Shown one piece after another: positions 40,501 through 51,198 of a stretch of DNA of 64,000 bases. The DNA comes from Microglena sp. YARC (taxonomy: Eukaryota; Chlorophyta; Chlorophyceae; Chlamydomonadales; Chlamydomonadaceae), in contig CM039462.1 in NCBI GenBank assembly GCA_022414725.1, positions 74,213,803 through 74,277,802 on the forward strand, written 5' to 3'. The position numbers were made by a program, and so were the translations under genes. Positions within the stretch are counted from its first letter, which is position 1; every line of letters starts with the position of its first letter. Below the pieces are notes generated by a model. That model ran no database searches. It was not told where the DNA came from and saw only the letters and a program-made list of their open reading frames with translations.

Positions 40501-42177
40501 GACGAACTCGCCGGCCCCGAATCCATCCTTGACACGATAGACGATCTGATATCCGCTATGGTTTGTATGCAGGAGGAGCGCCACCAGGACCTGTTTCACC
40601 GACGGTGGCCCCCTATCCTTCTTCGATCCTTCCTCTCTCCCAAGGTTCTCATGCGCCGCTTCCACATGACTCGCTCCGCGCTCGCGAGGGTGTCGTCTGA
40701 GATCCTCCGCGAGTTCCGTAAGGCCATTGCGACTCCCGGGGAAATGGTCGGTATCGTTGCCGCACAGAGCATCGGCGAGCCGTGCACGCAGCTGACTCTG
40801 AACTCGTTCCATGTAGCGGGTCAGCAAGCCGCTACTGCTGCCACATCGGGTGTTCCTCGCCTTCGCGAGCTTCTCAGTATGACCAAGAAGATCAAGACTC
40901 CTACCATGGCACTTCAGTTGCGTCCTGAGCACAGCGCCAGCATCGAACGCGCAAAGGATGTCATGTCTGACATCCAGACCACTCTTTTGAAGGATGTTGT
41001 TCGGTCTAGCGCGATCTACTTCGACCCTCACGACGATGAGCGCAGCGTTGTGTTGGCGGACCACGGTCTCCTCGCCTTCCACAAGAAGTACTGTCTGCTC
41101 GTCAATAATGACGGTGGCCAAAGTTCGTCCTGGCTTATGCGTCTGGAGCTCGACCGTGAGAGGATGCTTGAGTGCAACGTGCGCATGATCGACGTCGAGG
41201 TCGCGCTCGGGAACATGTACGGCGAGAACGTCTCTTGCATCTTGGCGGACGACAATGCACGCAAACTCGTATGCCGCGTGCGTCTCAGCACATCCTCTGG
41301 GGACGAGGACCTCCTCACGGATGTCAAGGCGCTCCACCAGAGCATGATGGAGGCGTGCGTGATCAAGGGCGTCGTCGGTATCTCCAAGGCTGTTCTAGCG
41401 AAGCCTGCACAGGGACTCAAACGGTTCGACCCTCTCACTGACTCGTTTGTCAAGAACGACACCTGGAGCATCCTCACCGCCGGGTCTAATCTGGTCGAGG
41501 TACTCAGCAACGAAATGATCGACGGCAGGCGCGCGCGCACGAACGACGTCTTTGAGATCATGAACGTGCTAGGCATCGAGGCGGCACGCACCGCCCTCAT
41601 TGAGGAGATCCGAAACGTGCTCGGCGACCTCCCACTCAACCACCGCCACCTCGCCCTTCTAGGCGATACGATGACTAACCGCGGCTTCTTCATGAGCGTC
41701 GACCGACACGGTATCAACAACCGAGGCAAACTCGGTCCTCTTGCCAAGTGCAGCTTCGAGCAGAGCGAGAAGATGCTCATCAACGCCGGTGTCTTTAGCG
41801 AGTTCGACCGTATGAACGGCGTATCGGCCAACACTATTGTCGGTCAGATCGCGCCATGGGGCACTGGAGACACTCAGGTTTTTTTAGACGAGGAAAGACT
41901 GAGAGCCTCCAACGTCTTGAGCAACGTGCATGTTGTGGCACATAGGATCCCCCCCGTTACAACTAGTCCACCTACTGTCCCAACGGGCCGCGCGGCTGCG
42001 CCACTCCTCACGGTCAACGCACCACCTACTGCGATGGAGGGCATCATCATCAACCTCGACGCCGATAACGCTTCTGGTACAGTTTCCGGCGCCGCCGGGG
42101 CAGACGAACATCCCCAACGAATGCGGAAAGCCTCTACTGCGATGATGCTCGAGCAGGACAGTCTCGATATCGAGTAA
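37564..42177 (+). pseudogene. rpb1: DNA-directed RNA polymerase largest subunit (RPB1-like)
   Basis: ATG 37,564. The N-terminal clamp includes the zinc site 'CATCHQRNTFCPGHFGH' and a second 'CVCFRCSKLL'. Further motifs: 'EDDLTHKLADIVKVNN', '[20 protein letters not shown]' (double-psi barrel entry), 'LFNRQPSLHKMSMMAHRVR', catalytic 'NADFEGDEMNMH', 'DVALGVYRITQ', 'LIDTAVRTSDTGYIQRKLIK' (bridge helix), 'GIVAAQSIGEPCTQLTLNSF' (trigger loop) and 'GVPRLRELLSMTKKIKTPTM'. The jaw and C-terminal region are complete, and the protein ends without heptad repeats. It would transcribe viral genes together with other subunits not found here. Two frame changes (near 37,838 and 38,265) compensate each other. 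The middle catalytic Asp is replaced by Glu (GAA 39,004-39,006). Confidence 0.95.
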
Positions 42178-42381
42178 AAAACACGTGATCGTCGAGCAAG
42201 TCTAATCTTGGGAAAAAAAGGGTTTAAACCGCCGCTTATGTCACGCTCGCGCATCATACATGTACATGTACTAGTTGCTCAAGCATCGTCCACTAAAACT
42301 CGAATGAAGTGTAAACACCGCAATAGTTTAAAACGAATCAATTTAATCTGTCCATGAGTTCCGTTGACGAAATCCCTGAAG

Positions 42382-42666
42382 ATGTCTTGGAGATCACTAC
42401 CTGTAGAAATCATTTCTGAAATTGGTTCGTATCTATCTGTTTACGACGCAATCTCGTTCGGTGGTGTAAACAAACGCGTCAATGGGATAATGGATAAGAT
42501 TCTATATGATTTACAAGCCCGACGCGAAGAGTTGTACGATAGAAAAAATCATATCATATTGATGACAGAAGCAAACCCAACCGAAGAAATGCTGGAAATA
42601 TATGATGAGTATCATAAAGAATACTACTTGATTTCTTTACAGATAGCCAAAATGATGGGAGATTGA
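42382..42666 (+). CDS. F-box protein, short
   Basis: Intact frame of 95 codons from ATG 42,382; an upstream TTG/ACG stretch is in frame but unlikely to be used. Residues 3-45 match an F-box: 'SLPVEIISEIGSYLSVYDAI' followed by 'SFGGVNKRVNGIM'. The rest is charged helix ending 'SLQIAKMMGD'. F-box proteins recruit targets to SKP1-cullin ubiquitin ligases. Giant viruses use many F-box and ankyrin proteins to redirect host ubiquitination, and an ankyrin fragment lies next door on the minus strand. No substrate domain is visible. Confidence 0.72.
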   Translation: MSWRSLPVEIISEIGSYLSVYDAISFGGVNKRVNGIMDKILYDLQARREELYDRKNHIILMTEANPTEEMLEIYDEYHKEYYLISLQIAKMMGD

Positions 42667-42725
42667 CTACGTGTAAAACATTTCCTTTCATCGTTGTCCA
42701 CTCCGGTACACGAAGCGGTTTCATT

Positions 42726-43110
42726 TTAGTATTCCGTTGACTCTGGATCCATCAGCAGCTTGCAGACATCTGCGTGACCTGCCTTGGCAGCCACACGCAA
42801 GGGCCAGCTGCTGTCGGAGTTCGCCCGGGCCATGTACTCAAGTCCAGCCACCGCTGGATCCATGAGCAGCTTGCATACATTTGCGTGACCTGCCGTGGCA
42901 GCCTCCCACAAGGCCTTGCTGTCGCTAGAGTTCGCCCGGGCCCTGGACTCAGGACCAGCCACCGTAGGATCAATCAGCAGCTTACAGACATCAAAGTGGC
43001 CTTCCTTTGAAGACGCCCACAAAAACCCTGCTGTCGCTAGAGTTCGCCAGGGCCCTGAACTCAAGTCCAGCCACCTCTGGATCCATCAGCAGCTTGCACA
43101 CATCTGCGTA
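42726..43110 (-). pseudogene. Ankyrin-repeat protein fragment
   Basis: Three to four repeats of about 40 residues read on the minus strand: 'GHFDVCKLLIDPTVAG', 'LWEAATAGHANVCKLLMDP', 'LRVAAKAGHADVCKLLMDP'. The 'AA..GH..VCKLL.DP' core is the ankyrin helix pair; units are more alike at DNA level than expected, so the array expanded recently. The 5' end is cut at about 43,111 by a transposon and the first unit is out of frame. Probably one of the viral ankyrin proteins. Confidence 0.7.
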
Positions 43111-43503
43111 TCACCGTGTATTCTCAAATAATTTTGGGACACTCTGTATAATTTTAATGATATCCCTGAAACCAGATACATGTCCGTGGTTCACTACAAA
43201 TATTTTTTGAGGAGTCTGAGGAAGGTTTGTAATATATACCAAGTGTCCAAGAGCTCACTACACAGATGGGTCAATGCTGATCAGGCTGGTAAAAGTAAGC
43301 GTTTAAAACGAAAAAGGAAAGAATTGTCCATGCTTTTACGTTCCAAGATATGTGACAAGTACAGAGAAAGCTCTAACGTTGTTTGTATCGACGACTTCGA
43401 GAACCTCTTCAACCTGCTGCACACCCCAACGTTGCCCAAACGCAACGATCTGCAGTCTGGATGATTATAAGGTGTGTCCCACTTTATTTGAGAACAACTG
43501 TAA
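43111..43503 (+). mobile_element. Deletion derivative of the transposase + Fanzor element
   Basis: Left end 'ttctcaaataattttggga' and right end 'gtgtcccactttatttgaga' ('acaactgta' follows) bound 390 bases. The left half encodes a transposase helix-turn-helix ('YQVSKSSLHRWVNADQAGKS'); the right half encodes the Fanzor-like C-terminal end ('FENLFNLLHTPTLPKRND') just inside the right terminus. An internal deletion joined the two. It shows that both proteins belonged to one element. Confidence 0.72.
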
Positions 43504-44044
43504 AACACAGTATAAACCATAGTATAAACCATGGACGCAGGGGACGCCGAACTGGATGCTTTTCTGGATCAGAACCATGATGCCCGGGCCGCCTATGAAA
43601 GACGCATTAGGTTTGCACAGTGTTTTTGGATGGTTTTCGAACGCCGTTTTATGATGCATCACCATACGTGTGCACAGGCCGCCTTACACACTTCCAATTT
43701 CCATGCTTGATGAAGGGCGCCACGCATTTGGACGGATGTTGTCATCCAATCTCTGCTACGAGCTGAGGGTACTCCAATCATCATCATCGTGTATCGTGAT
43801 ACACACGCACACTGTCCATTCATCATCATCATCATCCTCGTCCACACACACGCGGTGGCGGCGGCAGCTTTCCGGGAAATCAATCGTCAACTCTTCATTT
43901 TTATTTGAATTGCCAACACTTCTTCTTCCTCCACCCCGGAGGTTTTAGCATGTGCGCGTGTCCAGTGACGTGATCATCCGTCACCCAAATCCGTATGTAT
44001 CCCCCAACCTTTGCAACCACAACATAGCACCCCCGCAGGGGTGC
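43504..44044. other. Intergenic, no supported gene
   Basis: Contains a (atc)n/(cat)n microsatellite near 43,815-43,835 and short frames on both strands without motifs. Confidence 0.35.
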
Positions 44045-44155
44045 TCAAAAGTAATGGCTTCTATATTTATATTTCACACCCCTATCAGATTGATTACAGC
44101 TCAAAAGTAATGGCTTCTATATTTATATTTCACACCCCTATCAGATTGATTACAG
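44045..44155 (+). repeat. 56-bp direct duplication
   Basis: 'tcaaaagtaatggcttctat' through 'agattgattacag' is repeated exactly with a period of 56. Confidence 0.95.
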
Positions 44156-44245
44156 ATGGAAACCCCTCGGCGGCGTACTCCAATGCCCGGATGTCGTTGT
44201 GATCTTTGAGCAATATGCTGACGACATCGGTTTCCATGCACGTCC

Positions 44246-47200
44246 CTATCTAATTAAGCACTCTTGAACATCATTTGTTATATTTCGAATGATTTTCCAT
44301 CTCGGATTAATTATACTCGTTTTTCTAATACGAACTCGTCCCATGATACCAATAACTACCCATTCGGGGCGGTCTTTGCGTTTAATATATGGTGTATTTT
44401 TGTCATAATCAGGATTTAATAACTCGGCTTTTTCTAATGAAAGAATAGCTTCATCTGGAACGATTGTGTTTGTCGGTAGAAAGTCAAGTCTATGTCGAAC
44501 TTGATTTCCATTTGAATCCGTCCATGTTGCGAATTGGACATCGCCGAATATTACGCGATCGTATTCGTCCCTTAAATACACTTTATGCCACGATGACCAT
44601 GCATCGTTACCTACGATTGTGGGATTTGCTGACATAACTCCAATAATATTCGATACATCATCTTCAGTTTTTGCTACACGTATTGTGTCTTTTCCGTCTA
44701 CGAATACAACGGAGCATCCAATTCTGTCTTGTAGCATTGTATTACCGTCTTCCCATTGAAAATATTCTGCATAATCTGCGCCACCACCACTTACAGTACC
44801 CCTGCAGCCAAATTCCCACTGTCATAAAAGTTTGCTAGTTGGAACATGTACGCTCGGTCAACTGTTAATGCTCTACCTCCTGTAGCACTTATCCATACGC
44901 CATGACCAGATGTATTGGTCAAAGCTGCAATATAATTATTTTGTAGCGCTCCATTAACGTCTAATCTTCCTGTAAGCGCTCCTCCCGTCTTTGGTAGGGC
45001 TGCATTTGCGGTAGTATATGCTGTAGTTGCGTAATTATTTGCGTTATTTGTGAATGTATTTGCTGTATTTGCGGTATTATTTGCTGTATTTGCTGTATTA
45101 TTTGCTGTACTTGCAAGAGAATTAGCCGAATTGGCTGTATTGTTAGCATTGTTAGCCAAATCGTATGCTGCTTTTACCGCTGAGGAGCTTGCGGCCACGG
45201 AACCCGATGTGCTATTCACAACAGAGCTAATACAGGATCCCGATAGACTGGGTGCGGTAATGGTCCCTGTAACCGTTCCGCCTGTCTTTGGTAAAGCATT
45301 ATTGGCTGTATTATTGGCAGTACTTGCGAGAGAATTAGCCGAATTGCCTGTATTGTTAGCATTGTTAGCCAAATCGTAGGCTGCTTTTACCGCTGAGGAG
45401 CTTGCGGCCACGGAATCCGATGTGCTATTCACAACAGAGCTAATACAGGATCCCGATAGACTGGGTGCGGTAATGGTCCCTGTAACCGTTCCGCCTGTCT
45501 TTGGTAAAGCATTGTTGGCTGTATTGTTGGCCGTGCTTGCTAAAGAATTAGCAGAATTGGCCAAATCGTAAGCTGACTTTACAGCACCGGAACTTGCAGC
45601 TACTGTACTAGATGTGCTATTTATAGCAGAATTGATACAAGATCCAGATAGAGAGCTGGCGCTCAAAGCCCCAGCTACAGTCAATCCGGAAGAATTAATG
45701 ATTGCTCGATTTACGCCAGTCGTCGTAATACCGACCACTCCGGCAGCACTTCGGTACACCCCGGTGGTTAAGTCACCGGTCCAACTGAAACTTGGCGTTG
45801 ATACAGAGTCGGCCGCAGCTCCGGATAGTTGAGTACCAACTGTACCAAGAACTAAATCTCCCGTAATGGTTCCTCCCGCTCTTGGCAGTGCGAGGTTTGC
45901 AGTGCTATTAGCCGAATTGGCCAAATCGTAAGCTGACTTTACAGCACCGGAACTTGCAGCTACTGTACTAGATGTGCTATTTATAGCAGAATTGATACAA
46001 GATCCAGATAGAGAGCTGGCGCTCAAAGCCCCAGCTACAGTCAATCCGGAAGAATTAATGATTGCTCGATTTACGCCAGTCGTCGTAATACCGACCGCTC
46101 CGGTAGCACTTTGGTACATCCCGGTCGTCAAGTCACCGGTCCAACTGAAACTTGGCGTTGATACAGAGTCGGTTGCAGCTCCGGATAGTTGAGTACCAAC
46201 TGTACCAAGAACTAAATCTCCCGTAATGGTTCCTCCCGCTCTTGGCAGTGCGAGGTTTGCAGTGCTATTAGCTGAATTGGCCAAATCGTAAGCTGACTTT
46301 ACCGCACCGGAACTTGCAGCTACTATACTAGATGTGCTATTTATAGCAGAATTGATACAAGATCCAGATAGAGAGCTGGCGCTCAAAGCCCCAGCTACAG
46401 TCAATCCGGAAGAATTAATGATTGCTCGATTTACTCCAGTCGTCGTAATACCGACCGCTCCGGCAGCACTTCGGTACACCCCGGTGGTTAAGTCACCGGT
46501 CCAACTGAAACTAGGCGTTGATACAGAGTCAGCCGCAGCTGGATAGTTGAGTACCCACTGTTCATACAGCAATTCCCAAAGGGTCAATCCGGAATTAATG
46601 CTTGCTCGATTTACCCGCCTACAGAAAACCCGATTGAATCCTCCGCAACACGATACATTCCGGTATTTTTATCCGTGCTCCAAGAGTACCCTGGAGTGGT
46701 CACGGAATCATTAGGGTTTACGTATAAATTCACTCCGGTGCCGAAGGTCATGTCTCCATTGATGTCGACGTCCGGAAGTTGTTAGGGATGCGACGTTAGT
46801 TGTTCCCGTTAACGTGGGAGAAACACTCAAAACAACACTCCCGCTACCGGTCTTGGAGGACACGCCCGTGCCGCCCATGGCGACTGCAAGTATTCCGGAG
46901 GAGACGTTGTTCGCGTTCTTCGCGAAGGTCTCGGTTGCGATGGGCTCGAGTGCGCCTCGCGGACCGAAGACTAAGGCGTCGTCCGACTCCCGGAACAGAA
47001 GCAGTAAATCGGGCGCGGCTCCCCTGTCCACTGAGAAGCCTGCCTCGCCACTCGAGACGCCCGATCCCGCCTCGCCGGCGTTCAGCACAATAATGTTGTC
47101 ATCGACCTTCAACGTCACCGTATGCGTGTTCAGTGTGAATTGGGTGCCCTCAACAGTCAGGTCGCCGCGCACGACCAAGTCGGTCGAAATCGTCGTGAGC

Positions 47201-47877
47201 GGCGCGGTCACCATCACCTCCGTTTGCGCACCCAAATTCACGGTGCCCCCCGCTCCGATGGACTGGATGTCCACTCTTCCCAGAGGGCCTGACGCGAGAA
47301 GGGCGACGCGCCCGTCCGACTCCACATTGACTCCCGTGGCGGACACTACGGACGTCTCGCCCGCGCCGGCGGTCTCCAACGTGATGCCCTGACCCGGGTC
47401 CGCGCGGATGCGCACTGCGTCGGCGTCGGCGCCCAGCACGGGCGTGTCCCCGATGTACAGGGAGTAAAAGAAGTTTGAATGAGATGAAGATGATGACGTG
47501 TGGAGAGCGTCGACCCATGCCTCCTTGAAGCGCATGTTGGATGTCCCGAGGAACTGCGTCGCGTTCGTGAGCGGAACCACGTTCGATGCCACCGCGAGGT
47601 CGCCCGCAAGCGAGACCGTGGTGTCCGACACGCGCAGCATCTCCTTCCCTCCCACCGCCACCCCAAGGGTTCCGGGCGCAGGACTTATAAAAAGACCCGT
47701 GTCTGGCGCGTTCGAGAAGGAGACCGTCGGGGCGGCCGCCGAGCCCGACTGCGCGCGCATGCCCGAAATGTACGGGTAGGCGGACTCGAACATCGGGATG
47801 AACGGGACGTCGACGTTCGACGACGCACCATTCTGATGGTGATGAAGCGAGGATGTATCTGAGAGTTTTATCAACAT
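44246..47877 (-). pseudogene. Phage-tail-fibre-like protein with C-terminal Peptidase_G2 domain
   Basis: Minus strand from 47,877. The N-terminal part (to about 46,750) is beta-rich with 'TTISTDLVVRGDLTVEGTQF' and 'DDNIIVLNAGEAGSGVSS', as in phage fibre shafts. The middle has three copies of a 360-bp unit ('FSWTGDLTTG(V/M)Y', 'VGITTTGVNRAIINSSGL', 'LPRAGGTITGDLVLGT') and then two of a 213-bp unit ('LPKTGGTVTGTITAPSL'). The C-terminus has 'ADYAEYFQWEDGN', 'IIGVMSANPTIVGNDAWSSW', 'LNPDYDKNTPYIKRKDRPEW' and 'VIGIMGRVRI', the Peptidase_G2 intramolecular chaperone that cleaves itself from trimeric fibres. Frame changes occur near 46,750, 46,575 and 44,803. About 1,200 residues. Likely a virion surface fibre. 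Confidence 0.85.
45540..46560 (-). repeat. Three 360-bp tandem repeats in the fibre gene
   Basis: 'gctatttatagcagaattga' occurs at about 45,618, 45,978 and 46,338. Copies are almost identical, so recent expansion or gene conversion is likely. Confidence 0.95.
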
Positions 47878-47962
47878 TCTTCTTACATTTACAGGTACAG
47901 TTTCCTCACAGTTTTTTCTAACAATAATCTTTAAAATAGGCTAAGGTGCGTTACTTGTATCT

Positions 47963-48253
47963 TCAAAAGAACAAAGCCATGTAATCGTCGATGTAGGGCA
48001 TGAACTCAAGCATATACGGGGTTGCTTTCATTTCTCGGATGACGAGCTCGATATCTCTGTACATCGCGTGTGGATCATTGTACATCCCGTTTTCCACCCT
48101 GAAATCCGATGGGTGCAGTTCAACGTTGCAAGCGTCCAATGAGTCGAAAATATAAAATATGTACGTCAAGTCCGCACGTACACACTGAAGACGAATCTCA
48201 TTGTGCATCTCGGAAAAATCGAAAGCCCCCCCACCACTACTCATTTGACTCAT
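47963..48253 (-). CDS. Small unrecognised protein
   Basis: Intact minus-strand frame of 96 codons starting 'MSQMSSGGGAFDFSEMHNEI', with 'ADLTYIFYIFDSLDACN', 'ELVIREMKATPYMLEFMPY' and a short hydrophobic end 'DDYMALFF'. It is divergent from the DEAD-box gene and upstream of the fibre gene, separated by about 85 bases, so may be co-regulated with it. No family. Confidence 0.5.
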   Translation of the reverse strand: MSQMSSGGGAFDFSEMHNEIRLQCVRADLTYIFYIFDSLDACNVELHPSDFRVENGMYNDPHAMYRDIELVIREMKATPYMLEFMPYIDDYMALFF

Positions 48254-48381
48254 GGCAACAGTTCAGTTCTTATTATCTGTTCAATATACAGCTAGGGACG
48301 TCTTTAATACGCAAACAGGCACGATTAAGGTGGTTTCTTTTCGGAAAAATCAAAAGCCCAAACTACAGATTTTTTCTTATA

Positions 48382-50020
48382 ATGTGTTCAATTATTACAA
48401 GTATCATGGTCGTCTCGAATAACAGTAAAGCTTCTGCACCCCCCCGTGTTGCAAAAAAGAAAGCGGTACCAAAGTCAGCAGTCTCGGTGCCGAAGAAAAC
48501 ACGTGCAAAGACAAATGCAAATAAGGCGACCCCATTGCCCAATGGTGCTTCATTAGCAAGGACAAATGGAGCGACATCATCATCATTTGCCTCCCGCACT
48601 ATGTTCTCGGATCTTGATGGAGTCTCCAAGTGCGCTCTTGAATCCCTTCACGATGACTTCAAGTACAAGATGATGTCTACCGCTCAGTCCATGTACATGC
48701 AGGCGCTCATAAACGGCCATGACATGCTCGTGCGCGCAGGCACAGGCACAGGCAAGACTATCGGGTTCCTCCTCCCGCTCCTAACGAGACTCTTGGATAG
48801 TAAGAATACTGTAGCAACAGGGTCCACCAACAAAAAACACCTCCTCGTGGCAGCGGTGATCGTCTCGCCGGCGCGCGAGCTCGCAGAACAAACGCTAGAG
48901 CAGGCGAGGCGCCTGCTAGCGCGGTGCCCTAAGTCGCTGAGCGTCCATGCGCTGGTGGGCGGCGTCCGTTCTACAGCAGGCGACAGGTCAGCACTCAACG
49001 ATGCGGCACTCCGGGGCGAGAGGATAGTTGCGGTCGTCACACCGGGCCGGCTCATGGAACACATGCAAAGCACCCCTGGATTCAGCGAAGGGCTTGCAAA
49101 GCACGGACGTGTGCTAGTGCTGGACGAGGTGGACCGCCTGCTAGACCCAGGATTCAGACCAGTGGTCATGAAGGTGGCCGCTGCCATGGCCAATCCCGAG
49201 AGACAGACGTTGTTGTTTACGGCCACGGCGTCCAAGGACGTGCAGGAACTTTCCAGGTCTCTTCTAAAGGGGGACGACACCTTCTTGAACGCGGGGGCGA
49301 GCGAGGCTCAAGGATCTGCCGGAGCGGCACACAACGCGAATGTGAAGCAGGAGGCCGTGCTCGTCCGCGCAGACCAAATGGTGCCTGTCATACGCGAGGA
49401 ATTCCTTAGCGAAAAGGATGGTCTTACCGTTATCTTCGTTCCGACCGCTGCGATGGCGTCCACACTGGCGTCCATTTTGCGTTCCTACAAGGATGCTGGC
49501 ACGAGTGTGTTCGAGATTCACTCGCGGCTCTCTCAGGGACAGCGTAGTCGCGCTGTCTCGGACTTCAAGAATGCGAAACCACCTGCCGCTATAGTGGCCA
49601 CCGACGTTTTCGCTAGGGACTCGACGTTTCGGGGGTGACGCTTGTTCTTCAGCTCGGGATTGCTCCTGACAACGCGCAGGTTGCGCACCGTGTGGGCCGC
49701 ACAGGTCGCGGGGGGGCTAAGGGGCGTGCGCTTATGGTATTGGCCATGTCCGAGGAACGAGTCTTGCGAGACCTTATCGACCGCGAGAAGATGCCGATCG
49801 TTTTGCGACCTGCGTATACCTATGAACTGCCGCGCCCCCCCCCCCTGTTTCCCCTCACGCTCCTTGCAAGACATTCATCGCGTCGATAGGGTTTTACAAA
49901 GCTCAGATGAAGCGGTTGGGGTGGAAAAGCAATGAGCTGGTCCCGTTTGTGTATGAGATGTTCGCCTCCTTGGGCGTGAATACAATCTCCGCTTGTCCAG
50001 TAAATGCGAAAGTTGGTTAA
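48382..50020 (+). pseudogene. DEAD-box-type RNA helicase, frameshifted near the 3' end
   Basis: ATG 48,382 (or 48,406) follows a stop-poor but unconvincing extension. A basic, Ala/Lys/Thr-rich N-terminus precedes motif I 'VRAGTGTGKTIGFLLPLL', Ia 'SPARELAEQ', 'VGGVRS', Ib 'VVTPGRLMEH', II 'VLDEVDRLLDPGF' (DEVD instead of DEAD), III 'LLFTATAS', IV 'LTVIFVPTAAMA', V 'AIVATDVFAR' and VI 'VAHRVGRTGRGG'. The C-terminus after 49,870 reads 'FIASIGFYKAQMKRLGW', as in MSS116-like helicases. A missing base near 49,619 and a ten-C run at about 49,838 break the frame. RNA remodelling is the expected role. It could be viral or host in origin. Confidence 0.85.
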
Positions 50021-50141
50021 GAAAATGGGTTTGCCTGCGGACCACGGATTGAAGATCCAGTGAATTTACACATTCGTTCAAACAAGTGTCATTTAAGTGT
50101 TCCATTCACTTTAAATTCTTCGTCATTCTTTGCATACCCTC

Positions 50142-50718
50142 ATGATGTCTAATTCTTCTTCTTCATACGTTCGCCTCCCACCGAACCTCTCTCGCAACCT
50201 CCTATTCTATAGCAAGCACTGCCACATAAGTAGCATAGTGATAGGGGCCATTCGCAGGACCGACACGCGTTCGCGGTTCCTGTTCGTCTGTATTGACGGG
50301 CGGCAAGCGTCGATCCCGTCGTGTGTGGACAGTGTGCCATGATCATCACTAGTGACGCGGGTATTATACGCGGGGAGAATGACATCATCGACTTTGTCGC
50401 GTCCGCCAAGGACGCTGTGGTGGAGCTGTGGATTCCGATTTGATGACTGCGTCGGACCTCTCAAGGGAGTACGAGAGCATGTCTTTCCTGGACGATGGAG
50501 CGCACAACTCGCAGATGTCCACCAGCAGCTGCAGGTTTCTTTCTCTGGATGCGATTGATCCAGTGTCAGGGGGGTTCCCTGCGTTCTCCTCTTCACAGCA
50601 GCACTTGAGCGCCGCTGCATCGTCGGTGGTTGGGAATGGGGGGGGGGACGTGATCGATAAGATGGTAAGGGAGAGAGATATCGAAGCAAAACAGTTTCAA
50701 CAACAGTGCCAGTCATGA
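50142..50718 (+). pseudogene. Unrecognised small protein, frameshifted
   Basis: Begins at ATG 50,142 'SNSSSSYVRLPPNLSRNLLF', reads 'SSIVIGAIRRTDTRSRFLFV', then changes frame near 50,330 ('DIIDFVASAKDAVVELWIP') and again near 50,445 to an end 'LSREYESMSFLDDGAHNSQM' to 'ERDIEAKQFQQQCQS'. About 185 residues in all. A nine-G run (50,639-50,647) lies within the last part. No domain recognised. Confidence 0.4.
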
Positions 50719-50788
50719 GACACATAAAGACTTTGGAGTCTTAACTGTGTAAGGATCAAAACTTCGAAGGTTCGAATAACTTGAAAGA

Positions 50789-51140
50789 ATGTCTTCGTTG
50801 GTGTTGTTCAATTTGAAGACGGCAGACTTCCTGTCGGATCTGGATGGGATTCTGTCCGACATGTACGACTACACCCTATTCAAGCAAGGGGTTACGTTGA
50901 TGTCTTCCTTTGATGCTAGAGCGCCGTATCGCTATTTCAACGAATACGTTATGATTCCATACGGGGAAATACATCAAATCTCGCGACGACAAGTTTTTCT
51001 TAGAAACCCCGATCGAAGAAGAAAACGTGGATAACATGGACTTCATGGACATGAAGTTCGACTTCAAGATCGTGGATATCATACGCTCCAGGTGGCAGAC
51101 GCTCACACAAGCAGACAGGTCGGCCGTATGGGAACACTAG
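50789..51140 (+). pseudogene. Unrecognised small protein, one frameshift
   Basis: ATG 50,789 'SSLVLFNLKTADFLSDLDGI' runs to about 50,970, where a one-base change moves the frame to 'YIKSRDDKFFLETPIEEENV' and 'FKIVDIIRSRWQTLTQADRS', ending at TAG 51,140. About 117 residues; the C-terminal 'IIRSRWQTLT..DRSA' suggests a helical end. No known family. Confidence 0.45.
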
Positions 51141-51198
51141 GTCTGCTTCTTATTCTCTGCGAAAGGTGCATCAAGGAAGAATGAATCTGCAGAAAACG

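Noticed and set aside
12470..42320. 'agtgtaaa' before several starts (12,472, 33,555, 42,306) as a viral promoter motif.
   Set aside because: It also occurs inside genes and transposon remnants, and too few examples exist to separate it from chance in AT-rich DNA.
44246..47877. Phage-like fibre taken as a sign of a bacterial prophage.
   Set aside because: All neighbours are giant-virus or eukaryotic genes, and no phage head, tail or lysis genes occur.
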